Source: Coregonus clupeaformis
Lineage: Eukaryota; Chordata; Actinopteri; Salmoniformes; Salmonidae
Assembly (NCBI RefSeq): GCF_020615455.1
Contig: NC_059217.1
Span: forward strand, 33,977,635-34,041,634
DNA: 64,000 bases
Reading direction: 5' to 3'
Shown here: in pieces, positions 43,539 to 52,414 of the stretch
Numbering within the stretch: position 1 is the first letter of the stretch
How the letters are laid out: every line of letters starts with the position of its first letter
Program-made: the position numbers and the translations under genes
Notes under the pieces: model-generated
What the model was told of the DNA's origin: nothing
What the model saw: only the letters and a program-made list of their open reading frames with translations
Databases searched by the model: none

Positions 43539-43710
43539 CCGTTGGCTACGGTGAACGTGATAAAGGATCACCCAGAGATGACAGACTGGATCCATCCCAT
43601 CCAGCCCTACACCCCATTCTACATATCTAACTATTACTACACCAAGATAGCTGTGGACAGAGTACAGGCGGCAGACCACACCATGCACAACGTCCTGCTG
43701 CTAGCAACTG
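43515..43710 (+). CDS. sema7a: sema7a exon I (Sema domain, C-terminal blade)
   Basis: The acceptor is CTTATCTCCTCAG and the donor ACTG/GTATGT. Sixty-five codons plus one base read CVPNSKDLPLATVNVIKDHP, then PFYISNYYYTKIAVDRVQA and HNVLLLAT. It follows exon H in phase 0. Human has PLFHSKYHYQKVAVHRMQA and HVLYLTTD. I take this acceptor as the true one because only from here does the frame stay open: the 17 upstream copies all lead to a stop. It ends in phase 1, completing Asp with exon J. Confidence 0.95.
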
Positions 43711-43754
43711 GTATGTGATGTCTGGGCTCCAAGTCTGGAAATAGACTCTCAAGT

Positions 43755-45272
43755 TGTTGGTTCTCTTGATGCTGTTGGTACTATTGATGCTGTTGGTTCT
43801 ATTGATGCTGTTGGTTCTCTTGATGCTGTTGGTTCTCTTGATGCTGTTGGTTCTATTGATGCTGTTGGTTCTCTTGGTGCTGTTGGTCTCTTGATGCTGT
43901 TGGTTCTCTTGATGCTGTTGGTTCTCTTGATGTTGTTGGTTCTATTGATGCTGTTGGTTCTCTTGGTGCTGTTGGTTCTCTTGATGCTGTTGGTTCTATT
44001 GATGCTGTTGGTTCTCTTGATGCTGTTGGTTCTCTTGATGCTGTTGGTTCTCTTGATGCTGTTGGTTCTATTGATGCTGTTGGTTCTCTTGATGCTGTTG
44101 GTTCTATTGATGCTGTTGGTTCTCTTGATGCTGTTGGTTCTCTTGATGCTGTTGGTTCTATTGATGCTGTTGGTTCTCTTGATGCTGTTGGTTCTATTGA
44201 TGCTGTTGGTTCTCTTGATGCTGTTGGTTCTCTTGATGCTGTTGGTTCTCTTGATGCTGTTGGTTCTATTGATGCTGTTGGTTCTCTTGATGCTGTTGGT
44301 TCTCTTGATGCTGTTGGTTCTCTTGATGCTGTTGGTTCTCTTGATGCTGTTGGTTCTCTTGATGCTGTTGGTTCTCTTGATGCTGTTGGTTCTCTTGATG
44401 CTGTTGGTTCTATTGATGCTGTTGGTTCTCTTGATGCTGTTGGTTCTCTTGATGCTGTTGGTTCTATTGATGCTGTTGGTTCTCTTGATGCTGTTGGTTC
44501 TCTTGATGCTGTTGGTTCTCTTGATGCTGTTGGTTCTCTTGGTGCTGTTGGTTCTCTTGATGCTGTTGGTTCTCTTGATGCTGTTGGTTCTCTTGATGCT
44601 GTTGGTTCTCGATGCTGTTGGTTCTCTTGATGCTGTTGGTTCTCTTGATGCTGTTGGTTCTCTTGATGCTGTTGGTTCTCTTGATGCTGTTGGTTCTATT
44701 GATGCTGTTGGTTCTCTTGATGCTGTTGGTTCTCTTGATGCTGTTGGTTCTCTTGATGCTGTTGGTACTATTGATGCTGTTGGTTCTATTGATGCTGTTG
44801 GTTCTCTTGATGCTGTTGGTACTATTGATGCTGTTGGTTCTCTTGATGCTGTTGGTACTATTGATGCTGTTGGTTCTATTGATGCTGTTGGTTCTCTTGA
44901 TGCTGTTGGTTCTCTTGATGCTGTTGGTTCTCTTGATGCTGTTGGTTCTCTTGATGTTGTTGGTTCTCTTGATGTTGTTGGTTCTCTTGATGCTGTTGGT
45001 TCTCTTGATGCTGTTGGTTCTCTTGATGCTGTTGGTTCTCTTGATGTTGTTGGTTCTCTTGATGCTGTTGGTTCTATTGATGCTGTTGGTTCTCTTGATG
45101 CTGTTGGTTCTCTTGATGCTGTTGGTTCTCTTGATGCTGTTGGTTCTCTTGATGCTGTTGGTTCTATTGATGCTGTTGGTTCTCTTGATGCTGTTGGTTC
45201 TCTTGATGCTGTTGGTTCTCTTGATGCTGTTGGTTCTATTGATGCTGTTGGTTCTCTTGATGTTGTTGGTGA
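43755..45272. repeat. 18-bp minisatellite, about 84 units
   Basis: The unit is TTCTCTTGATGCTGTTGG, with TTCTATTGATG and TACTATTGATG variants and rare GGTGCTG or GATGTTG. It begins about 45 bp after the exon I donor. Since 18 is a multiple of three, open frames of up to 477 codons appear, encoding only leucine-rich or Asp-Ala-Val-Gly repeats. They are not genes. Confidence 0.96.
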
Positions 45273-45640
45273 ACTACAGATGTCGGATCTTAATTTGAGC
45301 CAGTTTCACACAACAGGAAAATAATCCTGCAGCAACAGGAAATGTGGATTATATTTAATGGACATTTGTGGTAGAGGTTGATACATTTTTTGTTAAGTTT
45401 TTCCTGAAGTTTTAAAGTGGAAATTACAAACTTTAGAAGCCTGTTTAAACCTTGAATCCACAACAAGTTTGCATTTCCTGCTGTTCTGGAACATTCCTCT
45501 AACAACAGGACGATGAAATGAAGATTACAACGTGACCATTGTTTATCATATGGTTGATAACAGCATTATGATAACTTTATCACATTCACATGTTATTCAG
45601 AGTGTCAAATACAACAATAATCTTGTATTTACATGATCAG
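45273..45640. other. Intronic sequence, no feature recognised
   Basis: AT-rich sequence without repeats or coding motifs that I can name. Confidence 0.4.
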
Positions 45641-45895
45641 TAATACCAGGGCAGTAATGTAAAATAAACTATACACACAAAAGGAAATAGGATGAACCAT
45701 GCCTAGAATACAGTGTATACATAGGAAGTGGGTAAAACAGTGTGTAAACATTATTAAAATGTTCAATGACTGTGTACATAGGGCAGCAGTCTCTAAGGTG
45801 CAGGGTAGAGTACCGGGTGGTAGCCGGCTATTGACAGTGACTAAGTTCAGGGCAGGGTACTGGGCGGAGAAGCTGTTTCTCAGTCTCATCCAGAT
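45640..45895 (-). mobile_element. LINE 3' fragment (same family as 50647-52680)
   Basis: Motifs such as TGTGTACATAGGGCAGCAGT, TCTAAGGTGCAGGGTAGAGT and AGTTCAGGGCAGGGTACTGG followed by GAAGCTGTTTCTCAGTCTC match the reverse complement of the end of a Rex1-like LINE. There the plus-strand ORF ends with KNCFYLKAIRLLNSHH. The copy is deleted internally. Confidence 0.6.
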
Positions 45896-46009
45896 GGCAC
45901 AAGCCAAAGCTCTTAGAGGGCTACTTACTTACTGCCAGGCCTCTGCAAACAGGCCTACTTCAGCTTGTAACTGACTGTGTTAACTTTCTGTATCCTTCTT
46001 CCCTCCCAG

Positions 46010-46125
46010 ACACCGGAATGATCCATAAGATCTTAAAGGATGGTTTTAAACCATTCATCATCTCAGAGACTCATCTCTCCAACCACTCTGATGTCATCAG
46101 ATCAATGAAACTGGACTCTAGAAAG
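46010..46125 (+). CDS. sema7a: sema7a exon J (end of Sema domain)
   Basis: The acceptor is CTTCCCTCCCAG and the donor AAAG/GTACTG. Two bases complete Asp, then 38 codons: TGMIHKILKDGFKPFIISET, HLSNHSDVIRSMKLDSRK. Human has DRGTIHKVVEPG and the IMEIQPF region. A sequon (NHS) is present. It ends in phase 0, joining RKLVVG in exon K. Confidence 0.93.
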
Positions 46126-46132
46126 GTACTGG

Positions 46133-46312
46133 CAGGGGTGGCAGGAAGCCTAGTGGTTAAGAGTGTTGGGCCAGTAATGAAAGGTTGCTGTTTCGAATCC
46201 CAGAGAAGACTAAGTGAAAAATCTTTCAATGTGCCCTTGAGTAAGGCACTTAACCCTAATTGCTCCTGTAAGTCGCTCTGGATAAGAGCGTCTGTTAAAT
46301 TACAAAAATGTA
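46133..46312 (+). mobile_element. tRNA-derived SINE (HpaI/AvaIII-like) next to the exon J donor
   Basis: Head GGCAGGAAGCCTAGTGGTTA, box B TGCTGTTTCGAATCCC, middle GCCCTTGAGTAAGGCACTTA, tail AGTCGCTCTGGATAAGAGCG. It begins within about 10 bp of the exon J donor. Confidence 0.85.
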
Positions 46313-46440
46313 CCGTGATCATGTTATTTTGGACATGACCAGAAGGGTGGTTGGTATTCAGAAGGGTGGTATTCAGTATAGATATACAGTGAGTGTACAG
46401 GTTAAATGAGATATGACCTAAGCCCTATGTGATCAGGTTG

Positions 46441-47742
46441 CAGTGCATTCGGAAAGTATTCAGACCCCTTCACTTTTTCTACATTTTGTTACGTTACAGC
46501 CAGTGGTATAAAGTACTACTTAGTACTTTAAAGTATTTTTACTTAAGTACTTTACACCACTGGCTGTAACGTAACAAAATGTGGAAAAAGTGAAGGGGTC
46601 GGAATTTTTTTGGGTATCTGTACTTTACTTTACTATTTCTATTTTTGACAACTTTTACTTTTACTTCCGTACATTCCTAAAGAAAATAATGTACTTTTTA
46701 CTCCATAAATTTTCCCTGGCACCCAACAGTACTTGTTACATTTTGAATGCTTAGCAGGACAGGAAAATGGTCCAATTCACACACTTATCAAGAGAACATC
46801 CCTGGTCATCCCTACTGCCTCTGATCTGGCGGACTCACTAAACACCAATGCTTTGTTTGTAAATGATGTCTGAGTGTTGGAGTGTGCCCCTGGCTATCCG
46901 TACATTAAAACAACCAGAAAATCATGCCGTCTGGTTTGCTTAATATGAGGAATGTGAAATGATTTATACTTTTACTTTTACTTTTGATACTTAAGTATAG
47001 TTTAGCAATTACATTTACTTTTGATACTTAAGTATATTTAAAACCAAATACTTTTAGACATTTACTCAAGTAGTATTTTACTGGGTGACTTTCACTTTTA
47101 CTTGAGTAATTTTCTATTAATGTATCTTTACTTTTACTCAAGTATGACAATTGGGTACTTTTTCCACCACTGGTTACAGCCTTATTCTAAAATGGATTTT
47201 TTTTAAAGGATAACCATCTCTTCAGCACTCCACTAATCAGGCCTTTATGGTAGAGTGGCCAGACGGAAGCCACTCCTCAGTAAAAGGCACATGACAGCCC
47301 AATTGGAGTTTGTCAAAAGGCACGTAAAGGACTCTCAGACCATGAGAAACAAGATTCTCTGGTCTGATGAAACCAAGATTGAACTCTTTGGCCTGAATGC
47401 CAAGTGTCACGTCTGGAGGAAACCAGGCACCTCTCATAACCTGGCCAATACCATCCATACGGTGAAGCATGGTGGTGGCAGCATCGTGCTGTGGGGATGT
47501 TTTTCAGTGGCAGGGACTGGGAGACTAGTCAGGATCGATGGAAAGGTGAACAGAGCAAAGTACAGAGAGATCCTTGATGAAAACCTGCTCCAGAGCGCTC
47601 AGGACCTCAGACTGGGGCGAAGGTTCACCTTCCAACAGGACAATGACCCCAAGCACACAGCCAAGACAACGCAGGAGTGGCTTTGGGACAAGTCTCTGAA
47701 TGTCCTTGAGTGGCCCAGCCAGAGCCCGGACTTGAACCCGGG
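46441..47742 (+). mobile_element. Truncated Tc1-like element, split by a hAT-like insertion
   Basis: The 5' terminal repeat is GCATTCGGAAAGTATTCAGA. After the hAT-like insertion the element resumes with ACAGCCTTATTCTAAAATGG, then jumps to transposase codons: MRNKILWSDETKIELFGLNA (first Asp), KHGGGSIVLWGCFSVAGTG and QQDNDPKHTAKTTQEWL (second Asp). It ends abruptly after SPDLNPG near 47742. The N-terminal DNA-binding part and the 3' end are missing. Confidence 0.85.
46501..47172. mobile_element. hAT-like non-autonomous element with 8-bp target duplication
   Basis: The ends are CAGTGGTATAAAGTA and TTTTTCCACCACTG. An identical 8-bp target duplication GTTACAGC lies at 46493-46500 and 47173-47180. 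The interior is rich in TACTTTTACTT motifs typical of this fish repeat. Near the left end is an inverted copy of the element's own end plus about 40 bp of the flanking Tc1 sequence (about 46547-46600). It has no ORF. Confidence 0.88.
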
Positions 47743-48507
47743 GCTTCCAGTGAGACGCGGATTTCATTGGCTTTGTCAGTCGTAATTTTAGTTCCTTCAA
47801 CTGAAGTTGCGAGATTCCGATTCCCCATAGTATGTTGAACTGAAGTTGACTGACTGAAAGGGAACCGCCATTAGCCGTGTTGTTATTCACAAAATACTGT
47901 ATGCCTTATTGCTTTTACAAACCGCTAATGATTTTAACCCCCTAAGGGCGATGTCCACGCCCGCACTGCCATCTAATTAGCATAATCAAATAATCCCCTT
48001 AAAAATCTGTCAGTTTAAGCTGGAGATATGTTGTTTTTTTGCATCGTCTCAATCCACCACAGCCGCCGATGTCGCACTTCCTCATCTGTGGTGAAAGGTG
48101 GCAGAGCTAGAGCGGTGTTGGTCAGACCAGGAGACTGTGTCTTCTCACAATATCGTCTGTAGCGTCCGAACGTTTTAGCCTACAAACTAGTATGACCCCT
48201 GGAAAGATGACACTCTCACAAACACGATGGTGTTCTCCATTTTGCTCTACAACCTCCACAAGTGTCAGGAGACTCGTCTGAAGTCGGTAACGCCGATCTG
48301 CCAACTTCTGTTTGTAGCGTCCGAACTGTTTGGATTACACACTAATATGACCCCTCTGTGCTAAGCATTTGTATGAGCTAATATCAGTAAGCCCAAAAAA
48401 GACAGGGCTTAGACTCTGATGGGTATTAAAGATAGATATTGTTCAAATGTGAAATATATGTGACGGGATGTTTTAATATTAACTAGCGTCTTTCTGTCCA
48501 CGCCCAG
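47743..48507. repeat. Intronic sequence with a duplicated unclassified repeat
   Basis: The motif TGTAGCGTCCGAAC occurs near 48158 and 48315 with similar following sequence (CTAATATGACCCCT or CTAGTATGACCCCT), suggesting a tandemly duplicated element of about 155 bp. The rest is unassigned. Confidence 0.45.
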
Positions 48508-48653
48508 AGGAAGCTGGTGGTGGGTTTGTCAGAGCAGATCTCCATTCTGGACCTCCAGAGGTGCCAGGACTATAACGTATCCTGTGCTGAGTGTGTTCTG
48601 GCCAGAGACCCGTACTGCGCCTGGACAGAGGCTGGCTGCCGTCCCACTGTCCC
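48508..48653 (+). CDS. sema7a: sema7a exon K (Sema end and PSI domain)
   Basis: The acceptor is TCCACGCCCAG and the donor CCC/GTAAGT. Forty-eight codons plus two bases: RKLVVGLSEQISILDLQRC, then the PSI module YNVSCAECVLARDPYCAWTE and AGCRPTV. The spaced cysteines and the RDPYC.W signature are diagnostic of semaphorin PSI domains (human SRDPYCGWDQGRC). Confidence 0.97.
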
Positions 48654-48685
48654 GTAAGTTTCCTCTTTTTCTCCTACTCAAATGA

Positions 48686-48790
48686 CCAAGCATGGCTGTT
48701 CCGTCGGCATGGCTGTTCAGTCGGCATGGCTGTTCCGTCAGCATGGCTGTTCCGTCAGCATGGCTGTTCCGTCAGCATGGCTGTTCCATA
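48686..48790. repeat. 17-bp tandem repeat, about 6 units
   Basis: Units of CATGGCTGTTCCGTCAG or CATGGCTGTTCCGTCGG, starting about 30 bp after the exon K donor. Confidence 0.88.
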
Positions 48791-48794
48791 AGTT

Positions 48795-49235
48795 ATATCT
48801 TTCAATCAACTTTATTTAGAAGGCCTTTTCACATCAGCAGTTTTCATAAAGTGCTTTTACAGTAATTGGCCTAGATCCCAAAGAGCCTTTTACAGTAACT
48901 GTCCTAGACCCCAAAGAGCCTTTTACAGTAACCTGTCTAGACCCCAAAGAGCCTTTTACAGCAACTGTCCTAGACCCCAAAGAGCCTTTTACAGTAACTG
49001 TCCTAGACCCCAAAGAGCCTTTTACAGGAACATGTCTAGACCCCAAAGTGCCTTTTACAGTAACATGTCTAGACCCCAAAGAACCTTTTACAGTAACATG
49101 TCTAGACCCCAAAGAGCCTTTTACAGGAACATGTCTAGACCCCAAAGAGCCTTTTACAGTAACCTGTCTAGACCCCAAATAGCCTTTTACAGTAACCTGT
49201 CTAGACCCCAAAGAACCTTTTACAGTAACTGTAGC
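48795..49235. repeat. 33-bp minisatellite grown from an interspersed repeat
   Basis: The first part, CTTTATTTAGAAGGCC and CACATCAGCAGTTTTCATAA, matches the beginning of the family at 18345. About 11 units follow with AGAGCCTTTTACAGTAAC and TGTCTAGACCCCAA, which are tandem copies of that element's next segment. Confidence 0.88.
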
Positions 49236-49386
49236 AGAGCTTCCCTCTTTTGGTTCGTATTTAAATACCTAGAATTGCTGTCTACCGTATCTAAACTGAT
49301 ATAACCTTAGTTATAGTCTTTGTGAACTGAATGTTGTGATTAAAATGTTGTTTTAGTTGTTGTTGTTGTTGTGTCTCTGTCCATAG

Positions 49387-49460
49387 GGGAGGCATTCAAA
49401 ATATCAATGGAGGACAAACTAATGTGTGCCCTAAAACAGCAGAAGCTGAAATAGCAGAAG
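49387..49460 (+). CDS. sema7a: sema7a exon L (linker after PSI)
   Basis: The acceptor is CTCTGTCCATAG and the donor GAAG/GTATAC. It completes a split proline, then reads GGIQNINGGQTNVCPKTAEA and EIAE. The position and the cysteine agree with human SINPAEPHKECPNPK. Phase 2 in and phase 1 out match the neighbouring exons. Confidence 0.9.
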
Positions 49461-49583
49461 GTATACTGTACTTTGACATCTCACACACTGATAATAATAC
49501 AATCAATCAAATCAGTCAATCTGAGTAGGCTGGATTTTCATTCCCCTACCTGGTTAAATACATTTTTCCTGCTCTTTCTCCAG

Positions 49584-50071
49584 AACCAAAGATGCCTACC
49601 AGCAACAGGACCAGACGCGACACACAGCCTTCCCACCCCCCCTCCCCCTCCTCGTCCACGAACGCCCTCGGTGTATCGGTCCACTCTTTGCCCCTGGACG
49701 TCCCCTTCTACCTGTCCTGTCCCATCGACTCTTACCACGCACACTACAGCTGGGAACACCTGGGCACGACACACCCCTGTCTGCGGCTGCAGGCCAGCTG
49801 TCTCCACCTCATCCCCTCCATGCAGACAGAGCACTATGGGAATTACCGGTGTGTCTCCAAGGAGAGGGACTATACCAGGGTGGTCCGGGAGGTTCGAGCT
49901 ACACAGCTGCTCAACAACCACAACCCAGCCGTAATCACCAGGCCTCTGAGACCTGTGAGGCCCATGAACAGGGAGTCTAAGACCAACGGAGGGACAGCTG
50001 TTATGGCGGTGCACGCGGGATGGTTCGGGACCTTTGCAGCTTTGGCCATTCTCGTGCGACTTCTGCAATAA
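49584..50071 (+). CDS. sema7a: sema7a last exon M (Ig-like domain and GPI signal)
   Basis: The acceptor is CTCTTTCTCCAG. It encodes 161 residues after the split Glu. The linker contains SNRTRRDTQ, a sequon next to a basic RTRR motif. The Ig-like domain follows, with FYLSCPIDSYHAHYSWEH as the first cysteine and tryptophan and EHYGNYRCVSKERDY as the second cysteine. Human has YYLSCPMESRHATYSWRH and QYGHYFC. The chain ends with small residues (SKTNGGTAVM), then a hydrophobic stretch GWFGTFAALAILVRLLQ and a stop. This is the layout of a GPI-attachment signal, with the likely attachment residue among N-G-G. Confidence 0.96.
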
Positions 50072-50072
50072 A
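50067..50072 (+). promoter_or_regulatory. Polyadenylation hexamer AATAAA overlapping the sema7a stop codon
   Basis: AATAAA lies at 50067-50072 and the stop codon TAA at 50069-50071. It is the only canonical hexamer I see before the transposon nest that starts at about 50195. The next one (near 52645) belongs to a LINE tail. Whether it is used is unknown. Confidence 0.4.
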
Positions 50073-50194
50073 TCATGTCCACATGGACTTCATCATGATA
50101 TGACACTTTCCGTCTACTTCCCATCTGCACTTTATAGAGGACTTTAGACTTTTTCCTTTAGACATCGCTCGTCCATATATTTATTTATAAAGAA
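50072..50194 (+). other. Likely sema7a 3' untranslated region
   Basis: A short non-coding stretch after the stop. Its last part, CTCGTCCATATATTTATTTA, resembles the 3' end of the LINE at 52475, so transposon-derived sequence may begin by 50165. Confidence 0.5.
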
Positions 50195-51125
50195 GTTGAC
50201 TTTTTCCACATTTTGTTATGTTACAGCCTTATTCTAAAATTGATTGAATTATGTATTTTTTCCTCATCAATCTACACACAATACCCCATAATGACAAAGC
50301 AAAAACTGTTTTTTAGAAATTTTAGCAATTGTATTCAGACCCTTTGCTATGAGACTTGAAATTGAGCTCAGGTGCATCCTGTGTCCATTGATAATCCTTG
50401 AGATGTTTCTACAACTTGATTGGAGTCCATTTGTGGTAAATTCAATTGATTGGACATGATTTAGAAAGACACACAGCTGTCTATATAAGGTCCCACAGTT
50501 GACAGTGCATGTCAGAGCAAAAACCAAGCCATGAGGTCGAAGGAATTGCCCGTAGAGCTCAGAGACAGGATTGTTTCGAGGCACAGATCTGGGGAAGGGT
50601 ACCAAAAAATGTCTGCAGCATTGAAGGTCCCCAAGAACACAGTGGCGTACACATCACCGACAAACTGAAATGGTCCACCCACGCAGACAGTGTGGTGAAG
50701 AAGGCGCAACAGAGCCTCTTCAACCTCAGGAGGCGGAATAAATTTGGCTTGGCACCTAAAACCCTCACAAACATTTACAGATGCACAATTGAGAGCATCC
50801 TGTCGGGCTGTATCACCGCCTGGTACGGCAACTGCACCGCCCACAACCGCAGGGCTCTCCAGAGGGTGGTGCGGTCTGCCGAACACATTACCGGGGGCAA
50901 ACTACCTGCCCTCCAGGACACCTACAGCATCCGATGTCACAGGAAGGCCAAAAAGATCATCAAGGACATCAACCACCTGAGCCACTGCCTGTTCACCCCG
51001 CTATCATCCAGAAGGCGAGGTCAGTACAGGTGCATCAAAGCTGGGACCGAGAGACTGAAAAACTGCTTCTATCTCAAGGCCATCAGACTGTTAAATAGCC
51101 ATCACTAGCACATTAGAGGCTGCTA

Positions 51126-52414
51126 TCAGAACACCATCCCAACCGTGAAGCACGGGGGTGGCGGCATCATGCTGTGGGGGTGCTTTGCTGCAGGAGGGAC
51201 TGGTGCACTTCACAAAATAGATGGCATCATGAAGAAGGAAAATTATGTGGATATATTGAAGCAACATCTCAAGACATCAGTCAGGAAGTTAAAGCTTGGT
51301 CGCAAATGGGTCTTCCAAATGGACAATGACCCCAAGCATACTTCCAAAGTTGTGGCAAAATGGCTTAAGGACAACAAAGTCAAGGTATTGGAGTGGTCAT
51401 CACAAAGCCCTGACCTCAATCCTATAGAAAATTTGTGGGCAGAACTGAAAAAGCGTGTGCGAGCAAGGAGGCCTACAAACCTGACTCAGTTACACCAGCT
51501 CTGTCAGGAGGAATGGGCCAAAATTCACCCAACTTATTGTGGGAAGCTTGAGGAAGGCTACCCGAAACGTTTGACCCAAGTTAAACAATTGAAAGCCAAT
51601 GCTACCACAATCTGTAGAAGCAATGAGAATAGAAGGGTTCAGAACTTTTGTAAAACATCACAGTACGGTTGAAATATATATGGCAAATAGAAATCCTATA
51701 TGGATGGTGTTAAGAGATAGATGGGAGGTATTGAATAGAGTTGAAGGATGGGACTAATAACAACTAACAACAAATAATAACAAAGATAGCTAATAATGTA
51801 AGCATACTGTGTCCATAATAAGTATATAGGTTGTATGTTGGGAGCTTTTGGGAAAGAGCACAGTTAGAAAGATATGGCATATAGAAGCAAACCGGATGGA
51901 CATCATGAAAATGATCGGAGAGGTTGAGAGTAGAAGAAGTTCAGGAGCAAAAAAAAGATATATATATATGTATATATAATAGAATTATTGTAAAATTAAC
52001 TGTGTCCATAAGGTGTAGATAGTAAGTATAGACCGGAAGTAGAGGCCTGGGCATTGTTGTTCACTAATTTACCCCAAGTAGGGAAAGGATGGCGGGGTTG
52101 AAAAGTAATAAAGGGGAGTATATATATAAAAACATGGGGGATTGGAAGTGATGCAGACAATTACATTGATAGAAGATACAATCTATCTGCAATATTAAGC
52201 TGATCCACCCCCCCTAAAAATAAAAATAAAATAAAAGCTGAAATAAATCATTCTCTCTACTATTATTCTGACATTTCACATTCTTAAAATAAAGTGGTGA
52301 TCCTAACTGACCTAAGACAGGGAATTTTTACTAGGATTAAATGTCAGGAATTGTGAAAAACTGAGTTTAAATGTATTCGGCTAAGGTGTATGTAAACTTC
52401 CGACTTCAGCTGTA
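51126..52414 (+). mobile_element. Sleeping Beauty-type Tc1 fragment, itself interrupted
   Basis: It begins inside the catalytic domain with VKHGGGGIMLWGCFAAGGTG, continues with FQMDNDPKHTSKVVAKWLKD (second Asp) and SSQSPDLNPIENLWAELKKR (Glu), to LTQVKQLKANATT. The rest of the 3' end (AAATCATTCTCTCTACTATT to TGTAAACTTCCGACTTCAGC) follows after an insertion at about 51612-52228. The N-terminal half and the 5' inverted repeat are missing. The remaining frame (51145-51672) is open and very similar to the copy at 39918-42291. Confidence 0.88.
51612..52228. mobile_element. Unclassified insertion, with a second copy at 58490
   Basis: About 617 bp of AT-rich sequence within the Sleeping Beauty-type fragment. 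The end TGGGGGATTGGAAGTGATGC, AGACAATTACATTGATAGAA, GCTGATCCACCCCCCC matches, in reverse complement, 58490-58595. It is therefore a dispersed element, perhaps a LINE tail. No ORF is recognised. Confidence 0.55.

Larger units (their letters stand above)
7894..50071 (+). other. sema7a: Semaphorin-7A gene (13 coding exons seen; first coding exon not found)
   Basis: This is the overall extent of the one host gene recognised. SEMA7A is a GPI-anchored semaphorin that signals through plexin-C1 and beta-1 integrins in axon growth and immune cells (family knowledge). The joined exons give about 646 residues: a Sema domain (roughly residues 1-430 of the visible part), a PSI cysteine module (about 430-460), a linker, an Ig-like domain (about 515-590) and a hydrophobic C-terminus without a cytoplasmic tail. 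That last feature separates SEMA7A from other vertebrate semaphorins. All junction phases agree. The human protein is 666 residues, so mainly the signal peptide and the first residues of the mature chain are missing. Introns are swollen by minisatellites and transposons. Salmonids often keep two copies of such genes after their whole-genome duplication, and I cannot tell which copy this is. Confidence 0.9.

Noticed and set aside
43891..45324. 477-codon leucine-rich frame resembling a multi-pass membrane protein
   Set aside because: It is the translation of the 18-bp intronic minisatellite, with a frame switch caused by one shortened unit. There is no gene context.
49538..50068. 176-codon minus-strand frame opposite the last sema7a exon
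   Set aside because: It is a shadow of the GC-rich coding exon on the other strand, with no recognisable motifs.
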